From Azonexus sp. (lineage in GTDB: Bacteria > Pseudomonadota > Gammaproteobacteria > Burkholderiales > Rhodocyclaceae): a stretch of 43,463 nt of DNA. Both the position numbers and the translations under genes were made by a program. The notes beneath the pieces are model-generated. The model saw only the letters and a program-made list of their open reading frames with translations, ran no database searches and was not told where the DNA came from. This document shows, one piece after another, positions 17,957 through 26,313 of the stretch (within the stretch, counting starts at the first letter, position 1; each line of letters opens with the position of its first letter). The DNA is taken from contig JAUYEI010000069.1 in assembly GCA_030691385.1 (NCBI GenBank), positions 1 through 43,463 of the forward strand, in the 5' to 3' direction.

Positions 17957-18708
17957 ATCCGATCATCACCGACTGGAAAGGCAAGCGCGTCTGGCTGGTC
18001 GGCGCCTCGAGCGGTATCGGCGCGGCCATCGCCCGCGAACTGACCGGGCGCGGAGCAAGGCTGGCGCTTTCAGCCCGTAGCGCCGACAAGCTGGCCGCGC
18101 TGTCCATCGCCGATGCCTTGCTGCTGCCGTGCGATGCAACCGACATCGCAAGACTGAGCGCTGCCCGCGAAAAATTGCTGGCCACCTGGGGCGGCGTCGA
18201 CCTCGTCGTCTACCTGGCTGGCGACTACGTCCCGATGCGCGCCGACAACTTCGATCTGGCCGTCGCCGAGCGGGTCGTCACGGTCAATTTCAATGCCGCC
18301 ATGCGCCTCGCTGCCACCGTTTTGTCCGACCTCAAGCCGGGCGGCGGCATCGCCTTCGTCGCCAGCGTCGCCGGCTATCGCGGCCTGCCCAAGGCGCTGG
18401 CCTACGGGCCGGGCAAGGCGGCGCTCATTCACTTCGCCGAAGTGCTGCACCTCGATCTCGCTCCGAAAGGCATCGGCGTCTGGGTCATCAACCCCGGCTT
18501 CGTTTCAACCCAATTGACCGCGAAAAACGATTTCTCCATGCCGGCGCTGTTGACGCCGGAACAGGCGGCGATTGCCACGGTCGACGGCTTTAAATCAGCC
18601 AATTTCGAAATCCATTTCCCCAAGCGTTTTACCCGTGTCATGAAGCTTTTCGCGCTGCTCCCCTATCGCTGGTATTTCCCGCTCATTCGCCGCTTCACCG
18701 GAGGCTGA
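17953..18708 (+). CDS. Short-chain dehydrogenase/reductase
   Basis: 251 residues from ATG 17953, overlapping the previous stop (ATGA). NAD(P)-binding GASSGIG is at 17-23; the NAG-type motif is replaced by YLAGDY; catalytic Tyr and Lys are in SVAGYRGLPKALAYGPGKAAL, with Ser in ASVAG. After the catalytic core comes INPGFVSTQLT and a C-terminal basic/aromatic segment (FPKRFTRVMKLFALLPYRWYFPLIRR) that probably contacts the membrane. A lipid or acyl substrate is likely from context but not shown. Confidence 0.87.
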   Translation: MNPIITDWKGKRVWLVGASSGIGAAIARELTGRGARLALSARSADKLAALSIADALLLPCDATDIARLSAAREKLLATWGGVDLVVYLAGDYVPMRADNFDLAVAERVVTVNFNAAMRLAATVLSDLKPGGGIAFVASVAGYRGLPKALAYGPGKAALIHFAEVLHLDLAPKGIGVWVINPGFVSTQLTAKNDFSMPALLTPEQAAIATVDGFKSANFEIHFPKRFTRVMKLFALLPYRWYFPLIRRFTGG

Positions 18709-18709
18709 C

Positions 18710-19132
18710 ATGACCCTCGACGAACTGATCGTCTTCTACAACGAATTCGCCCCGGCCAGCGTCGCCCGCTTCCCCGAGTTCTACAGCGACGACGCCTGGT
18801 TCAAGGACCCGTTCAACGAGGTTCGCGGCCTGCCGGCCATTCAGCGCATCTTCACCCACATGTTCGGGCAGGTCGCCGAGCCGCGTTTCGTCGTCACCGA
18901 AAAGGTCGCCGACGATAACGGCGCGATGCTGGTCTGGGAGTTTTATTACCGCGTGAAGCTGTGGGGCAAGGGCGAGGCGCAGGTCATGCGCGGCGTCTCG
19001 CATCTCAAGTTCGATGCCGACGGCAAGGTCTGCTACCACCGCGACTACTGGGATGCCGCCGAGGAGTTGTACATGAAATTGCCGGCCATCGGGACGCTGA
19101 TGCGTGGCCTGCGGCGCCTGCTGGCCGCCTGA
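18710..19132 (+). CDS. NTF2-like/SnoaL-fold small protein
   Basis: 140 residues. The pattern FYNEFAPASVARFPEFYSDDAWFKDPFNEVRG, IQRIFTHMF, VWEFYYRVKLWGKGEAQVMRGVSHLKFDADGKVCYHRDYWDAAEELY fits the nuclear transport factor 2-like alpha+beta cone fold. Members can be enzymes or ligand binders, and this one is regularly found next to the SDR and DUF3833 genes in stress-linked lipid clusters. It starts one base after the SDR stop and is the last gene of the operon, followed by a strong terminator. Confidence 0.85.
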   Translation: MTLDELIVFYNEFAPASVARFPEFYSDDAWFKDPFNEVRGLPAIQRIFTHMFGQVAEPRFVVTEKVADDNGAMLVWEFYYRVKLWGKGEAQVMRGVSHLKFDADGKVCYHRDYWDAAEELYMKLPAIGTLMRGLRRLLAA

Positions 19133-19158
19133 GTTTTCAGGCGAGCCCCAAAGAAAAA

Positions 19159-19185
19159 GGCCCGCAGCGATGCGGGCCTTTCTCG
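19159..19185. terminator. Bidirectional rho-independent terminator
   Basis: Stem GGCCCGCA / TGCGGGCC with loop GCGA, followed by TTTCTCGTT and preceded by AAAGAAAAA, so it can stop both the lipid-modification operon and the convergent phasin transcript. Confidence 0.85.
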
Positions 19186-19203
19186 TTCAGCGAGAGCTGA
19201 AAA

Positions 19204-19740
19204 TTACTTGGACTTCTTGACAGCCTTGGCGGTGGCGCTGGTCGCGGCAGCCATGTTGGTCTGGGCCATTTCGGTCACTTGCTTGGCGGTCTTGCGCATG
19301 TTGTCGAAAGCCGAGTTGGCGGCAGCGATGGCGCTCTGAACGGCAGCAACGGCAACGTCGGAACCAGCCGGGGCAGACTTGGCAGCCTTTTCGAGCATGG
19401 CAGCAACGTTCTTCTGGAAGTCGCCGAACTGGGCTTCAACCATCTTGGCCAGTTGTTCCTGGGTTTCGGTGGAGATTTCGTAAACCGACTTGGAGTAGGC
19501 AACAGCCTTCTCGACGCTCGGCTGGGTCAGCGAAGCCTGGATGGACAGGGCTTCCTGCGGATCCTTGGCACCCATCAGGGCCTTGGCGTTGGAGACGGAG
19601 TCTTCCAGAACGGAACGGGCGGTTTCAAGATTCAGGCTGGCGATGCGTTCGGCAGAAGCCAGGGCGGTGTTGGCGACGGACAACAGGGAATCGACAGCGG
19701 CTTTGTTAGCGGCGGCGAACTGCTCGGGATTGATGGACAT
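19204..19740 (-). CDS. phaP: Phasin (PHA granule-associated protein)
   Basis: 178 residues from ATG 19740, preceded by AAGGAG. The protein is alanine-rich and helical with no signal peptide. Phasin_2-type sequence: NPEQFAAANKAAVDSLLSVANTALASAERIASLNLETARS, KDPQEALSIQASLTQPSVEKAVAYSKSVYEI, then a long amphipathic region and a Lys-rich tail (AKAVKKSK). Phasins coat polyhydroxyalkanoate granules and limit their coalescence, implying PHA storage in this organism. It is monocistronic: terminator downstream, A/T-rich upstream region containing TACAAT (near 19787-19792) as a possible -10. Confidence 0.92.
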   Translation of the reverse strand: MSINPEQFAAANKAAVDSLLSVANTALASAERIASLNLETARSVLEDSVSNAKALMGAKDPQEALSIQASLTQPSVEKAVAYSKSVYEISTETQEQLAKMVEAQFGDFQKNVAAMLEKAAKSAPAGSDVAVAAVQSAIAAANSAFDNMRKTAKQVTEMAQTNMAAATSATAKAVKKSK

Positions 19741-20155
19741 CGGACGCTCCTTGGATTGGGTAAGTAAGTAGTTGTTGCGGGTGCATTGTAACAATGTTTT
19801 TAACAAAATGTTGCATCGCAGCAATGCTGTCGGGGTGGCTTGAAGAAAGAGTTTTGAGGCAGTGTGCCAAACATCTGTTTCAAACGCATTGCATAAATGT
19901 AATTTTGGATAACGCAAGTAACTGGGGAAAAAGCCCCAAAATCATTCTGCCATCACTGTTCCGTGTGATTTCTGAAACAGTGTTGCGGGGGGCTGATTGC
20001 ACAGCATCGATGGCATTTTGCTTTGTTGCGTTTACAACAATGATAAGCAGCGAGAGGCGATTGACCGCAAGCCCGACTGAGAGGGGTTGGGCGTTGAGCA
20101 CCAGGAACTGTCGCATCCAAACGGTGTGCGCACGCGACCAGGCGGCCACGTCTTC
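19741..20155. other. Phasin upstream region, A/T-richer, no gene recognised
   Basis: About 415 bases with lower GC than the flanks. Contains the presumed phasin promoter on the minus strand (TACAAT box, GCATTGCTGCGATGC partial palindrome) and inverted words CTGTTTCA / TGAAACAG about 90 bases apart. Open frames of 60-150 codons exist, but none has a ribosome-binding site or recognisable product. Confidence 0.5.
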
Positions 20156-20258
20156 AACCTTGAAACCTCAGTTGACCGCTTATCCAGCCTTGTCCAGCCG
20201 CATGAATACGGGCCTTTGTGTCTTCGATGCCTGACTCGTTGGGTGACCGGGAGCAGAG
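20156..20258 (+). repeat. Dispersed element copy B (partial)
   Basis: Begins AACCTTGAAACCTCAGTTGA, then GCCGCATGAATACGGGCC and GGGTGACCGG. It matches the first ~100 bases of the copy at 37835 but lacks the later part. It ends about 155 bases before lysS. Confidence 0.75.
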
Positions 20259-20412
20259 ACCCTGGGCGGAAACCCAGGCAAAAAAACAGGAAATCGCCAG
20301 CCATACGCTACAAAACAACCCCCACCAACCTTGTCCCAACACCCCAAAATCGGCGAAAATTCAGAGTTCCAGGCATTCGCCCGCAGCACCCCCATTTCCC
20401 CAAGGATTCTTC

Positions 20413-21918
20413 ATGTCCAACCCCGAACAGCAAGCCCCGGTCCAGCAAGACGAAAACCAGCTCATCGCCGAGCGCCGCGCCAAACTGGCCGAGTGGCGAA
20501 AGGCCGGGAAAGCCTTCCCGAACGACTTCCAGCGCGAGAACACCGCTGCCAAGGTCATCGAAGGCTATGGCGAGAAATCGGCGGAAGAACTCGAAGGCCT
20601 GCCGGTCGAGGTCAAGCTGGCCGGCCGCATGATGCTCAAGCGCGTCATGGGCAAGGCGTCGTTTGCCACCATTCAGGATCTGTCGGGCCGCATCCAGATT
20701 TACATCACGCGCGACCGCGTCGGTGAAGAGGTTTACGCCGATTTCAAGACCTGGGACCTGGGCGACATCATCGGCGTCACCGGCATCCTGATGAAGACGA
20801 AGACCGGCGAGTTGTCCATCCAGGCCGCTGAAATCCGCCTGCTGACCAAGTCGCTGCGGCCGCTGCCGGACAAGTTCCACGGCCTGGCCGACCAGGAAAT
20901 GAAGTATCGCCAGCGCTACGTCGACCTGATCATGAACGAGGAAACGCGCTTCACCTTCCGCGCCCGTTCTGCCATCGTCGCCTCGATCCGAAATTACATG
21001 ACCGGCCACGGCTTCATGGAAGTCGAAACGCCGATGATGCACCCGATCCCCGGCGGCGCCTCGGCCAAGCCTTTCGTCACGCACCACAACGCGCTCGACA
21101 TGCAGCAGTTCCTGCGCATCGCCCCTGAGCTTTACCTCAAGCGCCTGGTCGTCGGCGGTTTCGAGAAGGTTTTCGAAATCAACCGCAATTTCCGCAACGA
21201 AGGCCTGAGCCCGCGCCACAACCCCGAATTCACGATGATGGAGTTCTACGAGGCGTACGCCAACTACCACACGCTCATGGACTTCACCGAAGGCCTGCTC
21301 CGCCACACCGCCCGCGAAGCCCTGGGCAAGGAAGTCTTCGTCTATCAGGGCCGCGAGCTCGACCTCTCCAAGCCTTTCCATCGCCTGACCATCTGCCAGG
21401 CCATTCAGCGCCAGCATCCGGAATTCAACGATGCCGAGCTGGCCGATGCCGAATTCCTCAAGGCCAAGATCAAGCACTTCGGCGAGCCGCTCAAGCCGGG
21501 CGGCATCGGCAGCCTGCAACTGCAGTTGTTCGAAGCCTGCGCCGAAGCCCAGTGCTGGGAGCCGACTTTCATCATCGACTACCCGGTCGAAGTCTCGCCG
21601 CTGGCCCGCGCCTCCAACACCAATCCGGAGATTACCGAGCGGTTTGAGCTGTTTATTGTCGGGCGGGAAATTGCCAATGGGTTCTCGGAGCTCAACGATG
21701 CGGAAGATCAGGCGGCGCGGTTCCAGGAACAGATGAAGGCGAAGGATGCGGGGGATGAAGAGGCGATGTATTACGACGCTGACTTCATTCGGGCGCTGGA
21801 ATACGGGCTGCCGCCGACTGGCGGGTGCGGCATCGGGATTGACCGGCTGATCATGCTGCTGACTGACGCAGCGGCCATCCGCGATGTCATCCTGTTCCCC
21901 TCCATGCGCCCCGAGTGA
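20413..21918 (+). CDS. lysS: Lysyl-tRNA synthetase, class II
   Basis: 501 residues from ATG 20413, preceded by AAGGA; the frame extends upstream only through repeat DNA. N-terminal OB-fold anticodon domain (about 60-165: [23 protein letters not shown]). Catalytic class II core with motif 1 ([15 protein letters not shown]), motif 2 ([23 protein letters not shown]) and motif 3 ([14 protein letters not shown]). It charges tRNA-Lys in the cytoplasm. Single gene between a dispersed repeat and a stem-loop-rich gap. Confidence 0.97.
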   Translation: MSNPEQQAPVQQDENQLIAERRAKLAEWRKAGKAFPNDFQRENTAAKVIEGYGEKSAEELEGLPVEVKLAGRMMLKRVMGKASFATIQDLSGRIQIYITRDRVGEEVYADFKTWDLGDIIGVTGILMKTKTGELSIQAAEIRLLTKSLRPLPDKFHGLADQEMKYRQRYVDLIMNEETRFTFRARSAIVASIRNYMTGHGFMEVETPMMHPIPGGASAKPFVTHHNALDMQQFLRIAPELYLKRLVVGGFEKVFEINRNFRNEGLSPRHNPEFTMMEFYEAYANYHTLMDFTEGLLRHTAREALGKEVFVYQGRELDLSKPFHRLTICQAIQRQHPEFNDAELADAEFLKAKIKHFGEPLKPGGIGSLQLQLFEACAEAQCWEPTFIIDYPVEVSPLARASNTNPEITERFELFIVGREIANGFSELNDAEDQAARFQEQMKAKDAGDEEAMYYDADFIRALEYGLPPTGGCGIGIDRLIMLLTDAAAIRDVILFPSMRPE

Positions 21919-22105
21919 TGCGATGGTCGGCTGCGCTTGGCGATACGGCGTTGCACGGCACCTTGCATAGCGCTGCTATGCGGCGGCACCGTACGCCTTG
22001 TGTTCGGCTATGCCGAATTCTTCGCTGCGCTCGGAACCGCCACTACGTGGCGTCCTGCGCCCTGCGGGCTGGTCTCGCCTGCGCTCGCTCGACCATTGGC
22101 CAAGA
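21919..22105. repeat. Stem-loop-rich spacer
   Basis: No gene seen. Several short perfect hairpins follow one another: GCATAGC-GCT-GCTATGC (21965-21981), GCCAC-TAC-GTGGC (22039-22051) and GCCC-TGC-GGGC just after. The words (TTCGGCTATGCCGAATTC, CTGCGCTCG) look like a dispersed intergenic repeat. No T tract marks a classical terminator for lysS. Confidence 0.55.
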
Positions 22106-22606
22106 ATGCTAAACATGCAAATTCGTCAGCTTCAAGTCGCTTGCGACCAAGTGCAGGATCGTCTGCTTCTGCGCATCTCGACGCAGGACGACGAGGAATA
22201 CCGGATCTGGCTGACCCGGCGTTTCCTGCGCGAACTGTGGCCGCATCTGGCCCGGCTGACCGGGAAAGAGGCCGCGGCGATGCCTGTCGTTAGCGAAATT
22301 CCAGTTGGCGAGGCAGTCGACTTCGAGCAGCCATTTTCCGACGAAAATGCTACCTACCCACTCGGCTCGACGCCGCTGCTGAGCAGCGAACTCAAGGTGG
22401 ACACCTTGAGCGATGGCACGTTTAACCTGACCTTCCGCGAAGGCCGTGAGCGCAGTTTCCAGGTCGCCATGAACGTCGAGTTGCTGCAAACCCTGTGCGC
22501 CATGCTGCGGGCCGGCGCCGAGCATGCGCAATGGAGTCTGCCGCTCGACGACGCCCCGGTGCCAACGAGCGCCACGCCTGCCATTGACATCTCGCGCCTG
22601 CATTAG
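22106..22606 (+). CDS. Conserved hypothetical protein
   Basis: 166 residues from ATG 22106 (or 163 from 22115). It begins MQIRQLQVACDQVQDRLLLRISTQDDEEYRIWLTRRFLRELWPHL-like, with a charged amphipathic N half. The middle is beta-rich (LSSELKVDTLSDGTFNLTFREGRERSFQVAMN), then a helix LLQTLCAMLRAGAEHAQW. It has no signal peptide and no metal or catalytic motif. I recall similar proteins only as hypotheticals in related betaproteobacteria. The codon pattern matches neighbouring genes, so it is likely real. It is followed immediately by a hairpin element and then mnmC. Confidence 0.7.
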   Translation: MLNMQIRQLQVACDQVQDRLLLRISTQDDEEYRIWLTRRFLRELWPHLARLTGKEAAAMPVVSEIPVGEAVDFEQPFSDENATYPLGSTPLLSSELKVDTLSDGTFNLTFREGRERSFQVAMNVELLQTLCAMLRAGAEHAQWSLPLDDAPVPTSATPAIDISRLH

Positions 22607-22761
22607 GAGCCGAGGATAACTTGAACATGCTGGCTGTGCTGGCGGGCGCGCTGCGGCGTTGCCGGTCGCTTGCAGGGAATGGCCATGCGGCGCGACCGGC
22701 GCCTTGCATCGCATCCCGCCAGCGCACCCATATTTGTCCAACTTGTTATTTCTCGGCTCCT
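22605..22761. repeat. 157-bp imperfect palindromic element
   Basis: Ends are exact inverse 10-mers AGGAGCCGAG (22605-22614) and CTCGGCTCCT (22752-22761). Inside, GATAACTTG pairs with CAACTTGTTATT-like sequence and further G/C blocks (GCTGGCGGG / CCCGCCAGC; GCCGGTCGC / GCGACCGGC) pair toward the centre. The left end overlaps the stop of the upstream gene and the right end abuts the mnmC start. Confidence 0.7.
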
Positions 22762-22763
22762 TA

Positions 22764-24698
22764 GTGGAAAAACTGCAGCCCGCCAAAATCGAACTCGTCG
22801 CCTACGGCACGCCCTACTCCGCCGCCTTTGACGACGTCTACCACTCCGCCCTCGGCGGCCCGACGCAGGCGCGGCATGTCTTTCTCGGCGGCAATGAACT
22901 GCCGCAGCGCTGGCAGGGGCGCGACCGCTTCGTCATCCTCGAAACCGGCTTCGGCACCGGGCTGAATTTCCTCGCGGCCTGGCAAGCCTGGCGGGACGAC
23001 CCGCAGCACTGCCGGCGACTGCATTTCATTTCCTGCGAAAAATTCCCGTTGACCGTGGCAGACCTCGCCACCTGCCAGCAAGTCTGGCCGGAATTCGGCG
23101 AACTGGCGGCGGAGCTGCAAAAGCACTGGCCGCCGCTGGTACCCGGCATGCACCGCCTGCATCTGAACGGCGGGCAAGTCATTCTGACCCTGCTTTTCGG
23201 CGACGCTTCGACCGAGTTGCGCGCCATCGACGCCTCGGTCGATGCCTTCTTCCTCGACGGCTTTTCCCCGCAAAAGAATCCCGAACTGTGGTCGCCGCAA
23301 TTCTGCAAGGGCCTGGCCCGGCTCACCGCACCGGGCGCGACACTAGCCACCTGGACAGTCGCCGGCCACGTTCGCCAGGCATTGAAAGACGCCGAGTTCG
23401 ACGTCGAAAAGCGTCCCGGTCCGCTCGGCAAGCGCCAGATGCTGGTCGGCCGCTTCCGTTCGCGCCGACCGGATCGCCGCGTCGCGCCGACGGATCGCCG
23501 GGCCATCGTCATCGGCGCCGGCATTGCCGGTAGCGCCACGGCCTACGCGCTGGCCGCCGCCGGCTGGCAGGTTACCGTGCTCGAACAGGCCGCCGCCCCG
23601 GCAACGGGCGCCTCGAGCAACCTGGCCGGCATGCTGCGCCCGCTACCCAGCGCCGACGACAACCGCCTGTCGCGCCTCACGCGCGCCGGCTTTCTCGCCA
23701 CCCGCGCCCTGCTCGCCGGCCTGCCCGACGCCCGCTGGTCGCCCTGCGGCGTCCTGCATCTGGCGCGCGAACCGGAACACGAAGCGCAGCAAAGGCGTGC
23801 CGTCGAACAACTCGGCTTGCCGCCCGAGATCCTGCAATTTGTGGAAAAAGACGAAGCCAGCCGGTTGCTCGGCCAACCGGTGAATATCGGTGGCTGGTGG
23901 TTTCCGGATGGCGGCTGGGTGCAACCGTCATCCGTCTGCCAGGCTGCACTGGCCGCTTTTCCCGAAAAAGTCACGACGCGCTTCAATGCCACGGTCAACC
24001 GGATTTTTCGGCCAAAAATGGAATGGCAGGCGCTCGATGCGGCCGGCAATATCCTGGCCGAAGCGCCCGTGCTGGTCATGGCCAGCGGTGCCGCCGCCCC
24101 GCTATTCGAGCAATTCGCCTGGCTGCCCCAACGTTCCGGCCGCGGCCAGGTCAGCCATTTGCCAGCGGCCGCCGGCATGCCGCTCAAGGCCGTGCTCTTC
24201 CAGATCGGCTACGCCATTCCGGAAGTCGACGGCACGCAGCTGATCGGTGCCTCGCTGTCCTATGAAGACGACGAGGCGGCCGAACGCGCAAGCGACCACA
24301 GCGACAACCTCGCCCGCCTGCGACTGACCCTGCCCGCCTTCGCCACCGGCCTCGACGCCGCCAGCCTGCACGGCCGCGTCGGCTTCCGCCCGATGTCGCC
24401 GGACCGCCTGCCCATTGTCGGCGCCGTACCGGATGTCATGGCCGCTTCACCGAATACCCGCCTGCACAACATCCCCCGCCAGCCAGGCCTGTGGTGCATG
24501 CAGGGCTTCGGCGCGCGCGGCATCGTGTGGTCGGTTCTGATGGCCGATCTGCTGCTCAGCCAGATCGAAGGCGAGCCGCTGCCGCTCGAGCGCGACCTCG
24601 TCGATGCCATCGACCCCGGCCGTTTCATGATCAAGGCGGCACGCAGCCCGGCCGAGACCTTTCCGGGTGACGAAGAAGCGACCGATCCGGCGGCATGA
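22764..24698 (+). CDS. mnmC: Bifunctional tRNA mnm5s2U biosynthesis protein MnmC
   Basis: 644 residues, the usual two-domain length. The N-terminal methyltransferase (DUF752) has [28 protein letters not shown] and [14 protein letters not shown]. The C-terminal FAD oxidase has [22 protein letters not shown] (about 250-271) and [11 protein letters not shown]. The oxidase converts cmnm5s2U to nm5s2U and the methyltransferase then gives mnm5s2U at the tRNA wobble position. Start is GTG 22764 ([11 protein letters not shown]), with no good ribosome-binding site because the hairpin element abuts it. Two motif copies lie in the gene; FPLTVADL and [14 protein letters not shown] are the encoded peptides. 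Confidence 0.93.
   Translation: MEKLQPAKIELVAYGTPYSAAFDDVYHSALGGPTQARHVFLGGNELPQRWQGRDRFVILETGFGTGLNFLAAWQAWRDDPQHCRRLHFISCEKFPLTVADLATCQQVWPEFGELAAELQKHWPPLVPGMHRLHLNGGQVILTLLFGDASTELRAIDASVDAFFLDGFSPQKNPELWSPQFCKGLARLTAPGATLATWTVAGHVRQALKDAEFDVEKRPGPLGKRQMLVGRFRSRRPDRRVAPTDRRAIVIGAGIAGSATAYALAAAGWQVTVLEQAAAPATGASSNLAGMLRPLPSADDNRLSRLTRAGFLATRALLAGLPDARWSPCGVLHLAREPEHEAQQRRAVEQLGLPPEILQFVEKDEASRLLGQPVNIGGWWFPDGGWVQPSSVCQAALAAFPEKVTTRFNATVNRIFRPKMEWQALDAAGNILAEAPVLVMASGAAAPLFEQFAWLPQRSGRGQVSHLPAAAGMPLKAVLFQIGYAIPEVDGTQLIGASLSYEDDEAAERASDHSDNLARLRLTLPAFATGLDAASLHGRVGFRPMSPDRLPIVGAVPDVMAASPNTRLHNIPRQPGLWCMQGFGARGIVWSVLMADLLLSQIEGEPLPLERDLVDAIDPGRFMIKAARSPAETFPGDEEATDPAA
23031..23058 (+). repeat. 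Uptake-signal-like motif copy 7 (in mnmC)
   Basis: Exact core GTTGACCGTGG (23048-23058) preceded by GAAAAATTCCC. It encodes KFPLTVAD, of which KFPLT is conserved in MnmC, so this copy may be partly fortuitous. Confidence 0.5.
23989..24026 (-). repeat. Uptake-signal-like motif copy 8 (in mnmC)
   Basis: Reverse orientation: core CCACGGTCAACCGG (23989-24002), then ATTTTT, CGGCC, AAAAATGGAATGG. Full-length copy inside the FAD domain, encoding [13 protein letters not shown]. Confidence 0.8.
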
Positions 24699-24812
24699 TG
24701 TTTGGGCATAAGCATAGAAGACATCCTTGTTGGCGCTCGTCGCCGGGCGCGCTAAGCTAGACGGGTTATTTCCGGACTTCCCTTTTTGACAACAACATCA
24801 AGAGAGACACGC

Positions 24813-26084
24813 ATGAAAATCGAAACCCTTGCCGTTCACGGCGGCTATTCGCCCGACCCGACCACCAAGGCCGTCGCCGTCCCCATCTACCAGACGACTT
24901 CCTACGCCTTCGACAGCACCCAGCACGGCGCCGACCTCTTCGACCTCAAGGTCGCCGGCAACATCTACACGCGCATCATGAACCCGACGCAGGACGTCCT
25001 GGAAAAGCGCGTCGCCGCGATGGAAGGCGGCATCGCCGCGCTGGCCCTGGCCTCCGGCATGGCGGCCATCACCGCCGCGATCCAGACCATCGCCGAGGCC
25101 GGCGACAACATCGTCACCTCGAGCACGCTCTACGGCGGCACCTACAACCTGTTCGCCCACACCCTGCCGCAATACGGCATCGATGTCCGCTTCGCCGACT
25201 ACCGCGATCCGGCTGCCTTTGAAAAGCTCATCGACGCCAGGACCAAGGCCGTCTTCTGCGAATCCGTCGGCAACCCGCTCGGCAATGTCGTCGATTTCGA
25301 AAAGCTCGCCGAAATCGCCCACAAGCACGGCGTGCCGGTCATCGTCGACAACACCGTGCCCTCGCCCTACCTGTGCCGCCCCTTCGAACACGGCGCCGAC
25401 ATCGTCGTCCATGCCCTGACCAAGTACCTCGGCGGCCATGGCAACAGCCTCGGCGGCATCATCGTCGATAGCGGCAAGTTCCCGTGGGCCGAACACAAGG
25501 CCAAGTTCAAGCGCCTCAACGAGCCGGACGTGTCCTACCACGGCGTCGTCTACACCGAAGCCCTCGGCCCCGCCGCCTACATCGGCCGCGCCCGCGTCGT
25601 CCCGCTGCGCAACATGGGCGCCGCGATCAGCCCGTTCAACGCCTTCCTGATCCTGCAAGGCATCGAAACCCTGGCCCTGCGCATGGACCGCATCTGCGAA
25701 AACTCGCTCAAGATCGCCAATTTCCTGAAGAGCCACCCGAAGTGCAGCTGGGTCAACTACGCCGGCCTGCCCGACCACAAGGACCACGCGCTGGTCCAGA
25801 AATACATGGGCGGCCGCGCTTCCGGCATTCTCAACTTCGGTGTCATCGGCGGCAGCGTAGCTGGCGGCAAGTTCCAGGATGCCCTGCAACTCGTCACCCG
25901 CCTCGTCAACATCGGCGACTGCAAGACCCTGGCCTGCCACCCGGCATCGACCACGCACCGCCAGCTATCGCCGGAAGAACTGGCCAAGGCTGGCGTCTCC
26001 GAAGACATGATCCGTCTGTCAGTCGGCATCGAGCACATCGACGACCTGATCGCCGATCTGGATCAGGCACTCAACGCGGCCTGA
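24813..26084 (+). CDS. metY: O-acetylhomoserine sulfhydrylase / aminocarboxypropyltransferase
   Basis: 423 residues from ATG 24813 with AGAGAGA upstream. Cys/Met-metabolism PLP enzyme with the lysine at K204 (HALTKYLGGHGNSLGG), phosphate-site residues in YTRIMNPT and SGMAAI, and VIVDNTVPSPYLCRPFEHGADIV. The length, near 425-430 residues, and the C-terminal GDCKTLACHPASTTHRQLSPEE favour O-acetylhomoserine (thiol)-lyase over cystathionine synthases. It forms homocysteine from O-acetylhomoserine and sulfide. Single gene with its own terminator. Confidence 0.92.
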   Translation: MKIETLAVHGGYSPDPTTKAVAVPIYQTTSYAFDSTQHGADLFDLKVAGNIYTRIMNPTQDVLEKRVAAMEGGIAALALASGMAAITAAIQTIAEAGDNIVTSSTLYGGTYNLFAHTLPQYGIDVRFADYRDPAAFEKLIDARTKAVFCESVGNPLGNVVDFEKLAEIAHKHGVPVIVDNTVPSPYLCRPFEHGADIVVHALTKYLGGHGNSLGGIIVDSGKFPWAEHKAKFKRLNEPDVSYHGVVYTEALGPAAYIGRARVVPLRNMGAAISPFNAFLILQGIETLALRMDRICENSLKIANFLKSHPKCSWVNYAGLPDHKDHALVQKYMGGRASGILNFGVIGGSVAGGKFQDALQLVTRLVNIGDCKTLACHPASTTHRQLSPEELAKAGVSEDMIRLSVGIEHIDDLIADLDQALNAA

Positions 26085-26104
26085 TTTTTCGCGGCTCTAC
26101 AACG

Positions 26105-26128
26105 ACCCGGCCGAGTGCCGGGTTTTTT
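26105..26128 (+). terminator. Rho-independent terminator of metY
   Basis: ACCCGGC-CGAGT-GCCGGGT followed by six T residues, 20 bases after the metY stop. Confidence 0.9.
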
Positions 26129-26169
26129 GTTTCGGTGCGCCCGGCAGGGCGCGCTCACTTCAGGCTCAT

Positions 26170-26222
26170 GCCCGGACGCCCGACCAGACGTGCCAGTGGT
26201 CGCGTAGCGCTGTCAGCCAAGG
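26170..26222 (-). repeat. Dispersed element copy E (fragment)
   Basis: GCCCGGACGCCCGACCAGAC, GTGCCAGTGGTCGCGTAGCG and CTGTCAGCCAA match the inner part of the other copies. No CCTTGAAACC end is present. The remaining bases to recJ (26223-26313) show no recognised feature. Confidence 0.65.
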
Positions 26223-26313
26223 AGTCAGTGATCTGTGGAGTATCGGTAGGAATTTTGGAAGTTTGCCGATATGCCGCCTTGGCGTTGGCGACCTCGACTG
26301 ACGCCCGATACCA

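Noticed and set aside
18270..18290. CACGGTCAATTTC in the SDR gene as a motif copy
   Set aside because: Nine matching bases, but the peptide VTVNFNA is ordinary for SDRs and tract spacing is poor.
20250..20290. CCTGGG / CCCAGG hairpin followed by AAAAAAA as a terminator
   Set aside because: The run is A on the plus strand, and on the minus strand the T run precedes the stem, so neither orientation gives a terminator.
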